DNA of 31,345 bases, from NCBI GenBank assembly GCA_035604635.1, contig DATNIC010000010.1, positions 1-31,345 of the forward strand, given 5' to 3'. The stretch is from DATNIC01 sp035604635 (GTDB lineage Bacteria > Vulcanimicrobiota > Vulcanimicrobiia > Vulcanimicrobiales > Vulcanimicrobiaceae). The notes beneath the pieces were generated by a model. That model did not search any database. It was not told where the DNA came from and saw only the letters and a list, made by a program, of their open reading frames with translations. A program made the translations under genes and the position numbers. How positions within the stretch are numbered: the first letter of the stretch is position 1; every line of letters starts with the position of its first letter. Positions 8,770 through 15,282 of this stretch are shown here, in pieces.

Positions 8770-9780
8770 TCAGAAGCCCGGCAGTGCTGCGGCGAACTGC
8801 TGGTAGAGGTAGCTCGCGAGCGTCTTGTAGCCTTGATCGGTGAAATGGAAGGCATCCGGCGCGAAGTACGCCACGTCCGTGAGATACGTCGGGTTGGCGT
8901 TGAGAAACGCATACAGGTCGGCCGCGACCACATTGCGAAAGCCGGCGCCCGAACCAGCGGCCCCGAGCGCGTCGTTCGCGAGTTGCACCATCGTCTCGCC
9001 GCCGGCCTTCGTGCTGAGCGCATTCGCCAGCGGGACCGTCGCCGCGGTCGCCGGGATGCGCGAGAGATCCCAGACGGTCGCGTAGAGGACGGCATCGGGA
9101 TTGCTCTGCGCGATCCCGGCAAAGAGGGCGACGTATTCGGCGAACAAGATTCCGGCGCGGGCGTTGCCTTGCGCATCCGAGACGGTCGTCCCGGATGCCG
9201 TGCACGGCGCATTGACGGTCGGCGGCGTCGTCCCAAACGGATTGCCCGTGACCGCCCCGGCGGGACACAACCGCGTGAACGCCGCGTCGAGCACGTCGTT
9301 GACGCCGCTGAACACAAGAATGAGGACCTTGTCGCTGCGCGCGTGCGCCGCCGCGACGATCGAAGCCAGCGCCGGGAGCTGCGCCGGATTGACGGCCAGG
9401 TTTCCCGAGAACGGCGACTCGGGCGCCGGGACGAGCTTGCCGCTGAGTGCGCCGTTCACGCCGAGCGGGACGAACGTCACGCTTCGACCGTTGTGGTTTG
9501 CTGCGAAGGTCACGGCGAACGTCTGCATCATTGCGTTGTTCGCATTCGCGCCGATTTGTTGTGGTGCGCCGGCTTGCGCAGGCGACGTCGCGCAGGGCGC
9601 GCCGCTTTGCGTCTGCGTCCCGCACGCCATCGTCCCGAGCCCAACCGTGAAGTCGTCGCCGAGCGCGACGATCGCGTATCCGCCCAATGGCGGCGCACCG
9701 CTCGGCGCGGGTGACGGCGACGTGCCGCCGATCGAACAGCCGGCGAGCACGAAAGCGAAGAGAGCGGATCGAGACCGCAC
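8770..9780 (-). CDS. SGNH/GDSL-type hydrolase-fold lipoprotein with altered block I
   Basis: This 336-aa protein starts with a GTG (9780), a short hydrophobic stretch and the lipobox LAGC (Cys15), then a Ser/Pro-rich spacer, so it is probably a surface lipoprotein. SGNH blocks are visible: block I as ALGDDFTVGLG (41-49), the block III motif GVNDVLD (Asn161, Asp162), and block V DAFHFTDQGY with Asp309 and His312. In block I the expected GDS serine is replaced by Asp43 (codon GAC), so the usual nucleophile is missing although the Asp-His pair remains. Such enzymes normally hydrolyse esters or trim acetylated polysaccharides; the substrate is unknown. It is divergent from the IPP isomerase gene, with 47 bases between them. 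Confidence 0.8.
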   Translation of the reverse strand: MRSRSALFAFVLAGCSIGGTSPSPAPSGAPPLGGYAIVALGDDFTVGLGTMACGTQTQSGAPCATSPAQAGAPQQIGANANNAMMQTFAVTFAANHNGRSVTFVPLGVNGALSGKLVPAPESPFSGNLAVNPAQLPALASIVAAAHARSDKVLILVFSGVNDVLDAAFTRLCPAGAVTGNPFGTTPPTVNAPCTASGTTVSDAQGNARAGILFAEYVALFAGIAQSNPDAVLYATVWDLSRIPATAATVPLANALSTKAGGETMVQLANDALGAAGSGAGFRNVVAADLYAFLNANPTYLTDVAYFAPDAFHFTDQGYKTLASYLYQQFAAALPGF

Positions 9781-9827
9781 GCCCTCGGCAGTACCCTCCC
9801 CTCGCTCGTAGAAGACGTCCTTCGATC

Positions 9828-10871
9828 GTGAAAAACCCGGCCTCGACCGAAGCTCGCAAGTCGCGCCATCTCGATATCTGCCTCGAGGAAGACGTCGCGT
9901 CGTTCCAAACGACCGGCTTCGATCGCGTCCGCCTCCATCACGAAGCGCTGCCGGAATTCGCGCTCGAGGATGTCGACACGACGACGCGGCTCTTCGGCCA
10001 TTTACTGCGCGCGCCGCTTGTGATCTCGTCGATGACGGGTGGGACGGCGCGTGCCGCGACGATCAATCGCAATCTCGCGATCGCAGCCGAAGCGGCCGGT
10101 GTCGCACTAGCTCTGGGGAGTCAACGCGCGGCCCTCGAAAACGGCGCGCTGCTGGGGACCTACGATGTCCGGCGAGTCGCGCCGCACGTCGTCCTCTTTG
10201 CGAATCTCGGCGCCGTTCAGCTCAACTACGCCGTCACCGCGGACGACGCACAGCGCGCGGTCGAGGCGATCGGCGCGAACGGGCTCTACTTGCACCTCAA
10301 CCCGTTGCAGGAGGCGCTGCAGAACGGCGGCGATACGAACTTTCGCAACTTGGCTCCGAAAATCGAAGCCGTCGTGAAGCGACTCGACGTACCGGTCATC
10401 GCCAAGAGCGTCGGTTCCGGGATCAGCGTCAAGACCGCGCGGCGCTTGCTTTCACTCGGCATCGCGGCGATCGATGTCGCCGGAGCCGGCGGGACGTCGT
10501 GGGCCCGCGTCGAGGGCAAGCGCGCGGGCGGCGCGCGGGAACGGATCGCCGAAACCTTCGGCGGTTGGGGCTATCCGACGGTCGAAGCGACCGCGGCGCT
10601 CCGGCAAGCGTTGCCGGACGCGACGATCGTGGCGAGCGGCGGGATCCGCAGCGGAATCGACGTCGCCAAATCGATCGCGCTCGGGGCGAATGCCGCCGGC
10701 ATCGCGCTTCCGTTCTTAGCGCCGGCATCGCGCTCGGCCCAAGCGGTCGGCGATCTGCTCGACGAGTTCATCACCGGCTTGCGGATCGCGATGTTCGCCA
10801 GCGGCTCGCGGACGGTCGGGGCCTTACCGCAAGCGCTCTATGTGCGCGGCTCCGACGCGACGCTGACCTGA
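9828..10871 (+). CDS. fni: Type 2 isopentenyl-diphosphate delta-isomerase
   Basis: This is a 347-aa FMN-dependent TIM-barrel enzyme interconverting IPP and DMAPP. Recognisable blocks are RKSRHLDICLEEDVAS at the N-terminus, APLVISSMTGGT (62-73), GLYLHLNPLQE with the conserved Gln161-Glu162 pair, AKSVGSGISV, GAGGTSWARVEGKR, and the FMN phosphate-binding end VASGGIRSGIDVAKSIALGA. The GTG at 9828 gives the normal length and places the family's RK..H motif about 10 residues in. A longer frame to 9687 would overlap the divergent SGNH gene. Its 3' end overlaps the convergent Rieske gene by 34 bases. It supplies precursors for isoprenoids, including the quinone tail that the UbiA enzyme further along would use. 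Confidence 0.93.
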   Translation: MKNPASTEARKSRHLDICLEEDVASFQTTGFDRVRLHHEALPEFALEDVDTTTRLFGHLLRAPLVISSMTGGTARAATINRNLAIAAEAAGVALALGSQRAALENGALLGTYDVRRVAPHVVLFANLGAVQLNYAVTADDAQRAVEAIGANGLYLHLNPLQEALQNGGDTNFRNLAPKIEAVVKRLDVPVIAKSVGSGISVKTARRLLSLGIAAIDVAGAGGTSWARVEGKRAGGARERIAETFGGWGYPTVEATAALRQALPDATIVASGGIRSGIDVAKSIALGANAAGIALPFLAPASRSAQAVGDLLDEFITGLRIAMFASGSRTVGALPQALYVRGSDATLT

Positions 10872-11158
10872 GTACCTTCGACTTTGACGTCGAAGCAGTC
10901 GACGGTCGAATAGTCGCCGAGCGTCATCTTTCCCGTCGTGACGTCGAACGACCAGGCGTGCCACGGACATGTCACGATGCAGCCTTTGACCCAGCCCTCG
11001 CCCAGCGGCCCGCCGGAGTGCGGGCAGCAGTTATCGATCGCATAGATGTTGCCGTCGACGCTGAACAGCGCGACCTCATACTTGCCGATGGTTGCGATAT
11101 GGGCGTATCCGGGTCGAACGTCGGCAAGGTCGCAGGCGGGAAGAAACTCTACTGACAC
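10838..11158 (-). CDS. Rieske [2Fe-2S] ferredoxin
   Basis: This soluble Rieske-type ferredoxin of about 106 aa has both cluster-binding loops: CPHSGG with Cys45 and His47, and CPWHAWSF with Cys64 and His67. The spacing and the closing GDYSTVDCFDVKVEG match small Rieske ferredoxins that feed ring-hydroxylating oxygenases or related enzymes (NirD/BphF-like). The start is uncertain. GTG at 11158 gives the normal length and leaves 34 bases to the divergent gene; ATGs at 11194 and 11200 would add a basic extension and overlap the start of that gene. Its 3' end overlaps idi. No oxygenase subunit is adjacent. The diiron oxygenase at 25.8 kb is a possible but unproven partner. Confidence 0.88.
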   Translation of the reverse strand: MSVEFLPACDLADVRPGYAHIATIGKYEVALFSVDGNIYAIDNCCPHSGGPLGEGWVKGCIVTCPWHAWSFDVTTGKMTLGDYSTVDCFDVKVEGTQVSVASEPRT

Positions 11159-11192
11159 GAGCGCGCTCTTTCGCGCGCGGAGAGGCGGCTTC

Positions 11193-11468
11193 ATGCTCAA
11201 GGACTATCGCGACTGGCTCGAGTCTGAGCTGAAGCTCTTGGGAAACGCGAGCCACCACGCCTATTCGTTCGGACAAGCCAACATGGCCAAACGCGCGCTC
11301 GAGCGGCTCGATGCGCTGCTCGAAAAGAAGATCGTGATCGTGCTCGAAGATCCGCAAGCGCGCAGCATCCTCACCGCGATCGAGATGCTGGAGCAGACCA
11401 CGACGTCGCTCGATCCGGCGCTCGCCGATCTGCGCGAGCAATTGCGCGGAAGAACATCCAAAGAGTGA
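11193..11468 (+). CDS. Hypothetical 91-aa helical protein
   Basis: The start is supported by a strong GGAGAGG ribosome site about seven bases before the ATG at 11193. The protein is short, soluble and rich in charged residues and leucine (DWLESELKLL, RALERLDALLEK, ILTAIEMLEQ), so it is likely mainly alpha-helical. It has no signal peptide, membrane segment or metal motif. I do not recognise the family. It is divergent from the Rieske ferredoxin gene and ends 28 bases before the promoter of the SLH gene. The longer frame beginning at 11046 lies inside the Rieske gene and is not credible. Confidence 0.7.
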   Translation: MLKDYRDWLESELKLLGNASHHAYSFGQANMAKRALERLDALLEKKIVIVLEDPQARSILTAIEMLEQTTTSLDPALADLREQLRGRTSKE

Positions 11469-11496
11469 CCTGGATCCCGCTGGTGTTAGGGAACGT

Positions 11497-11526
11497 TTGA
11501 CACTGCGCTACGCCCTCTGCTACGCT
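11497..11526 (+). promoter_or_regulatory. Sigma70-type promoter of the SLH lipoprotein gene (copy A)
   Basis: A consensus -35 box TTGACA (11497-11502) is followed by an 18-base spacer and a weak -10, TACGCT (11521-11526). The start codon of the SLH gene is 43 bases beyond. The segment closely matches the rpsO promoter at 13758 through the -35 box, the CTCTGCTA before and into the -10, and the downstream GACGGTC.CCGG. The two probably arose by duplication. Confidence 0.65.
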
Positions 11527-11568
11527 CTGACGGTCTCCGGATCCGAATGACGACGGGGTAAGGGCACA

Positions 11569-12495
11569 ATGATCGCGTACCGCTTTATTGCCTTCGCGCT
11601 AGCCGCTTTTTCGTTAGGTGGGTGCTCCAGCCAAAGCAGCACCTCGACGTCGCAGTCGACTCCCACGCCGGCGCCAACGACACAGGCAGCGGCCGCCACC
11701 GTCGCGCCAACCTTAGCCGCAAGCTCCGCAGCCGCAGGCTCCGCAGCCCCGAGCTCTGCAGCCCCAAGCTCTGCAGCCGCCGGCCCCGCAGCGGTAAGCT
11801 CCGCAGCCCCAAGCGCCGCTGCGGTCGTCGCCGCGACGGCGACGCCTTTCAAGATGGTGACTTTTGCGGATACCAAGGGCATCTTCGCCGAAACCGCGAT
11901 CTCGCAGCTTGCGACGCTGGGCGTGTTCGGAAATGTCGGCAGCGATTTTCATCCGCGCGATCCGCTGACGCGCGGGACCTACGTGCGTTGGCTCGTCACC
12001 GCAAACAACATCTACTTCGCGAGCAATCCGCGCAAGCAGATCAGGCTAGCCGAGGGGAGCGACACCGTGTTCGTCGACGTCCCACCGAGCAATCCCGATT
12101 ACAAGTACATCCAAGGTATGGCCGACTCCGGCTATGTGATCGGGCACGATAAGACGCACTTCTTGCCGAGCCAAGACATAATGCGCGAGGAAATGCTGAT
12201 GATCCTCGTTCATCGCGACGAGAATGGCGGCTCAGGTGACGCCAGCGCGGCCGGCCAGCCACCCAACGATCAGTACGGGGACGCGGCGCAGATCTCGAAG
12301 GTTTACCGGCAGGCTGTTCACGACGACAAATGGGACATGTCGATGAACTCACGCTCGAACGGCACGCGCATCTTCGGCAGCGCAAAGACGCTGCATCCGC
12401 AACGCCAATTAACGCGCGGGGAAGCGGCCGTCTCTCTGCAAGAGATCGACGGCGTGACCGCAGCGTCCGTCCTTCCGGCGCAACCAGCGAAATAG
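11569..12495 (+). CDS. SLH-domain lipoprotein with Ala/Ser-rich spacer
   Basis: This 308-aa protein has a lipobox SLGGC (Cys19) after a hydrophobic signal. A low-complexity Ser/Thr/Ala/Pro spacer (about 20-95) is encoded in part by tandem 15-base repeats. S-layer homology repeats follow. The clearest runs from MVTFADTKG to LTRGTYVRWL (about 96-142); a second is FVDVPPSNPDYKYIQGMADSGYVIG with IMREEML (about 168-210); a degenerate third ends in LTRGEAAVSL (281-290). SLH domains bind secondary cell-wall polymers or pyruvylated peptidoglycan, so this may tie the envelope layers together. The ATG at 11569 is preceded by a GGGGTAAGGG stretch. The gene is followed nine bases later by the beta-propeller gene, probably in one transcript. 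Confidence 0.82.
   Translation: MIAYRFIAFALAAFSLGGCSSQSSTSTSQSTPTPAPTTQAAAATVAPTLAASSAAAGSAAPSSAAPSSAAAGPAAVSSAAPSAAAVVAATATPFKMVTFADTKGIFAETAISQLATLGVFGNVGSDFHPRDPLTRGTYVRWLVTANNIYFASNPRKQIRLAEGSDTVFVDVPPSNPDYKYIQGMADSGYVIGHDKTHFLPSQDIMREEMLMILVHRDENGGSGDASAAGQPPNDQYGDAAQISKVYRQAVHDDKWDMSMNSRSNGTRIFGSAKTLHPQRQLTRGEAAVSLQEIDGVTAASVLPAQPAK
11722..11826 (+). repeat. Seven degenerate 15-base tandem repeats
   Basis: Seven consecutive 15-base units of the form AGCTCCGCAGCCCCA lie in frame inside the SLH gene and encode the Ala/Ser/Pro spacer (SSAAP-type pentapeptides). The units differ at several positions; two adjacent copies (11752-11781) share AGCTCTGCAGCC. The unit is a multiple of three, so copy-number change would alter spacer length without a frameshift. 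Confidence 0.8.
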
Positions 12496-12503
12496 AGCGC
12501 GCC

Positions 12504-13733
12504 TTGCGAGCGCGAGCAAAGGCTGCCTTCGCATTTGCGATTTTCGCGCTTGTCCTCGTGGCATCGTCCACCGCTGCGGCCCCGCAGCTGCGCCTGCCGC
12601 TTTGGACTCGAACGCTCACCACGGTAACGACCAGCTTTGACCGGCCTTCTGCCCCCGCGGGCGAAGGGACGGCCCTTGTCGGGAGCAGCAATGGTATCGC
12701 CGCACTCGACTTAACGTCCGGGAAAACTCGATGGTTTATCCCCGCCGTCGATTACTTCGCCGTCGCGGGAGACGTAGTCGTCTTTGGGCGCTCGACGGCG
12801 CTCTTCGCGGTACGGGTCGACCACGGCGGCATCCTATGGAAAAAGCCGTGTGTAGTGCCCTTCGTTCTGGCAGTCGGCGATCGCGTAGTGACGATTTGCA
12901 ACGGAAACGTCGCGATCGTGCGGGCGCGCGACGGCGCGCTCCTTGCATCGCGCCGGCTCGATCAACGCGCTTCGGGCAGCACCTACGGGGCCGCACCAAT
13001 CAACGACGATTTTTTCGAACTGGACGGCAACCACGAGCTTAGCACGACCTTCTCGGTCATCGACGCACATGCGGGGCGCTACGTGTGGGGCAAGGGTGGC
13101 GAAACGCAGGTGCTGGCGAGCGGAAAGACCTGGATCGACATCACCCCGGACCGGAGCAGGTTTCCGTGGGCGGACTCGGGGACGGTGGAGCGCCGCGGAT
13201 TGAGCGACGGGAAGCTCCTCTCAACGAAGCACTATAGCTTCCCGGGACCCGATGAAGGCCACGGGTTGCCGCTGGACGTCAGCACGGCGGCCGCCTACGG
13301 GCTGGCCGGTAACGGCCAGCTGTACCGCGTCCCGCTCGGCAGCACCGAGGCGGCCCGCGTCTATCAAACCGACGCGCCGACGACCGGGGCCGTCGTGCTC
13401 GGAGCCTCTGCCTTCTTCGGCGTCCCCCAGAACAACGACACGACGAGCGCACCCATGTTCGTCGACCGCGCGCAAGCCGGACGATTTGTGGTCGCTCCGC
13501 TGGGAGAATTCGAAAGCGCCTTCGGAAAGCGTTCCTTTGCAATGCGAGTTGCCGACCATGTCGCGCTGGCTGCGCACGGCACGGTCACACTCTTCGATGA
13601 GCGCGGCGAAGCCACGGCGCAGCTTCAAGTCGGTTGCCGCAACGTCGAAGCGATCGACGCTACGGCGAAGCGCTATGTCGTCGTCTGCTACGACGCCTTC
13701 CGGCCTACGGTCCTCGCCTTCTCAAGAGACTGA
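12504..13733 (+). CDS. Exported PQQ-like beta-propeller protein
   Basis: Taken from the TTG at 12504, this is a 409-aa protein beginning MRARAKAAFAFAIFALVLVAS, a good secretion signal ending near AAA. The body shows repeated beta-propeller blades: ALVGSSNGIAALDLTSGKTRW, LFAVRVDHGGILWKK, VAIVRARDGALLASRR and FSVIDAHAGRYVWGKGG. These resemble the PQQ-binding-like/BamB fold, in which such blades scaffold protein contacts; no PQQ-enzyme catalytic motif is seen. The frame is open from 12330, but the upstream part overlaps the SLH gene and reads as basic, structureless sequence. It lies nine bases after the SLH gene, so the pair may act together at the cell surface. The function is not known. Confidence 0.72.
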   Translation: MRARAKAAFAFAIFALVLVASSTAAAPQLRLPLWTRTLTTVTTSFDRPSAPAGEGTALVGSSNGIAALDLTSGKTRWFIPAVDYFAVAGDVVVFGRSTALFAVRVDHGGILWKKPCVVPFVLAVGDRVVTICNGNVAIVRARDGALLASRRLDQRASGSTYGAAPINDDFFELDGNHELSTTFSVIDAHAGRYVWGKGGETQVLASGKTWIDITPDRSRFPWADSGTVERRGLSDGKLLSTKHYSFPGPDEGHGLPLDVSTAAAYGLAGNGQLYRVPLGSTEAARVYQTDAPTTGAVVLGASAFFGVPQNNDTTSAPMFVDRAQAGRFVVAPLGEFESAFGKRSFAMRVADHVALAAHGTVTLFDERGEATAQLQVGCRNVEAIDATAKRYVVVCYDAFRPTVLAFSRD

Positions 13734-13757
13734 TCCCGTTTGGTGTGAGCACCTAGT

Positions 13758-13786
13758 TTGACACTGGGCGGGGGCTCTGCTATGCT
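13758..13786 (+). promoter_or_regulatory. Sigma70-type promoter of rpsO (copy B)
   Basis: A perfect TTGACA (13758-13763), a 17-base spacer and TATGCT (13781-13786) make the best promoter in the window. It would drive rpsO, with a leader of about 65 bases, and possibly the genes beyond. It is the near-duplicate of copy A at 11497. Both are also preceded by a TGGTGT hexamer 9-10 bases before TTTGACACTG. Confidence 0.75.
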
Positions 13787-13832
13787 CCGACGGTCGCCGG
13801 CCCGGATTTGCCTCTGGAGCCGAGCGAGACCA

Positions 13833-13846
13833 TCCTTGAACAAGGA
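13833..13846 (+). promoter_or_regulatory. Small hairpin over the rpsO ribosome binding site
   Basis: TCCTT (13833-13837) and AAGGA (13842-13846) can pair across a GAAC loop, covering most of the AAGGAG Shine-Dalgarno sequence (13842-13847) upstream of the rpsO ATG. S15 is known to repress its own translation through leader RNA structures in several bacteria. That this hairpin has such a role is inference. Confidence 0.4.
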
Positions 13847-13857
13847 GCCCTTCGGAT

Positions 13858-14127
13858 ATGCCTCTCACCAAGGACCAGAAGACGGAGATCGCCGCCAAAT
13901 ACGCCCAAAGCCCGGGCGACACCGGCTCGGCCGACGTCCAGGTTGCCGTCCTCACCGCATCGATCAATCAGCTCACCGAGCATCTGCGGATTCACAAGAA
14001 GGACCACCACAGCCGCCGCGGCCTCCTCATCCAAGTCGGCCAGCGCCGCCGGCTGCTCAATTATCTGCAGCACAAAGATCTCGAGCGCTATCGCAAGCTG
14101 ATCGCCGACCTCGGACTTCGCCGCTAA
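13858..14127 (+). CDS. rpsO: 30S ribosomal protein S15
   Basis: This 89-aa protein has the full S15 length and signature: SPGDTGSADVQVAVLT, then LTEHLRIHKKDHHSRRGLL, and RRRLLNYL near the end. It binds the central domain of 16S rRNA during small-subunit assembly. The ATG at 13858 is preceded by AAGGAG ten bases upstream and by a strong promoter at 13758. As in many bacteria, pnp lies downstream, but here an OmpA-domain gene sits between them. Confidence 0.97.
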   Translation: MPLTKDQKTEIAAKYAQSPGDTGSADVQVAVLTASINQLTEHLRIHKKDHHSRRGLLIQVGQRRRLLNYLQHKDLERYRKLIADLGLRR

Positions 14128-14170
14128 AACCTAGCGGCCGCCCCTGTGCTCAGCCGCGCCGGAGGTGGAA

Positions 14171-15175
14171 ATGATTCGTCGCACGATCCTGGTCGTCGCA
14201 ACCGTCGCCTTGAGCGTGATGGCCGGCATCCATTCGAGCCGAGCCCAAAGCACGGCGACCATCGTGATGCGCCCCGGTCTCGTCGTGATAGGCAACATCT
14301 ACGGCGGCATCAACACGGCCGGGCAGAACATCGGCGACTACCAGAGCATTAACAGATTCATCGACATCTCGGGCGGCGGGTTTCGATACAGCTTCCGGCT
14401 GACGTCTCCGACCCCGATTGCCGGGACGGAATCCGTCTCGGTCAACGATGTCAAGAATGCAGCAAACTGCATCATGTACACCGGGAATGGCGACGCAACG
14501 CGGGCGGGGTGGACGAGCTGGCTTCGGATTTCGGACCAGACCTTTGAAAGCCTAAGGACCGGCGCCGTCACCCCGTTCGAATGGAATGGGCCCGATACGC
14601 CGCGCTCGCTCCGGAAGATCGGCGAAGACGACTTGCCCGTCCTCATCAACGAGCACAGAGTCAAACTTCATACACTTCGAGTGCAGACCCCGGACGGCGG
14701 CACCCTTTGGATCAACGACGATCCCGGCTTTCCCATGGTGCTTAAAATCGCCGTCAAATGGAAATTCGTCGTCACGTCGATCAACGATCCGAGTACGACA
14801 AACCGCAGCCTCATCGAAGGATTGCAGCGCGGCGGATCCACGACCACGCATGCGATTCTCTTTGCTTTCGATTCGGCGCAACTCACCGACGAATCGAAGT
14901 CCGTACTTGACGCCGTTGCAGACTATCTGCGCAGCGCTCCCGGGGTCCGTCTGCAAGTGCAAGGGCACACCGACAACATCGGCGGCGCGCAGTTCAACCT
15001 CGATTTGTCCCAAAAGCGTGCCGCCGCAGTCAAGGCCTATCTCATCGCCAAGGGCATTGCTGCAAGCCGGCTGACGGCGAAGGGATACGGTTATGGCGTA
15101 CCGGTCGCCGACAACGCGACGCCCGAGGGCCGCAGTCTCAATCGGCGCGTCGTCTTCGTCACCTCAGCGCAGTAG
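14171..15175 (+). CDS. OmpA-family protein with unknown N-terminal domain
   Basis: This 334-aa protein starts at the ATG at 14171, directly after a GGAGGTGG ribosome site; a GTG at 14165 would add two residues. A signal peptide ends near SRA-QS (residues 25-26). Residues about 228-332 form an OmpA-like peptidoglycan-binding domain: ILFAFDSAQLTDESKSVLD, the core QGHTDNIGGAQFNLDLSQKR, and the closing NRRVVFV. The middle (about 30-220) is not a family I recognise; it has VIGNIYGGIN and many beta-type stretches. It should be periplasmic or outer-membrane-attached and grip peptidoglycan. It lies 43 bases after rpsO and about 107 before pnp. Confidence 0.85.
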   Translation: MIRRTILVVATVALSVMAGIHSSRAQSTATIVMRPGLVVIGNIYGGINTAGQNIGDYQSINRFIDISGGGFRYSFRLTSPTPIAGTESVSVNDVKNAANCIMYTGNGDATRAGWTSWLRISDQTFESLRTGAVTPFEWNGPDTPRSLRKIGEDDLPVLINEHRVKLHTLRVQTPDGGTLWINDDPGFPMVLKIAVKWKFVVTSINDPSTTNRSLIEGLQRGGSTTTHAILFAFDSAQLTDESKSVLDAVADYLRSAPGVRLQVQGHTDNIGGAQFNLDLSQKRAAAVKAYLIAKGIAASRLTAKGYGYGVPVADNATPEGRSLNRRVVFVTSAQ

Positions 15176-15207
15176 TCGACCGGAACTGGGGCAAGCAAGG
15201 CGAGCGA

Positions 15208-15229
15208 GCCGACGAGGTACGCCCTCGGC
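15208..15229 (+). other. GC-rich hairpin in the pnp leader
   Basis: In the 107-base gap before pnp, CGAGG (15213-15217) and CCTCG (15223-15227) can pair across TACGC. An alternative fold pairs GCCG (15208-15211) with CGGC (15226-15229). GGGG at 15188 and CCCC at 15231 could close a larger stem. Structured pnp leaders are used for autoregulation in enterobacteria. No T-run follows, so it is not a clear terminator. The role is inferred only. Confidence 0.3.
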
Positions 15230-15282
15230 ACCCCCCGAACCGCGCCCTGTTTAACACAAATTAGAATAATTTAGGAGAATTC

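Noticed and set aside
8156..9859. A single 567-aa minus-strand protein spanning the PfpI and SGNH regions
   Set aside because: Only the last 188 residues show a protein family. The upstream part is an arginine-rich shadow of the SGNH gene in another frame.
11722..11826. CRISPR-like array
   Set aside because: The repeats are contiguous 15-base units without spacers, in frame within the SLH gene, and encode a low-complexity linker.
13734..13757. GGTG-TGAG-CACC hairpin as a terminator after the propeller gene
   Set aside because: The stem is only four base pairs and is not followed by a T-run; it overlaps the conserved TGGTGT element before the rpsO promoter.
14128..14160. GCGGC…GCCGC pairing after rpsO as a terminator or attenuator
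   Set aside because: The loop is long, the stem short and there is no T-run; random pairing is likely in this GC-rich DNA.
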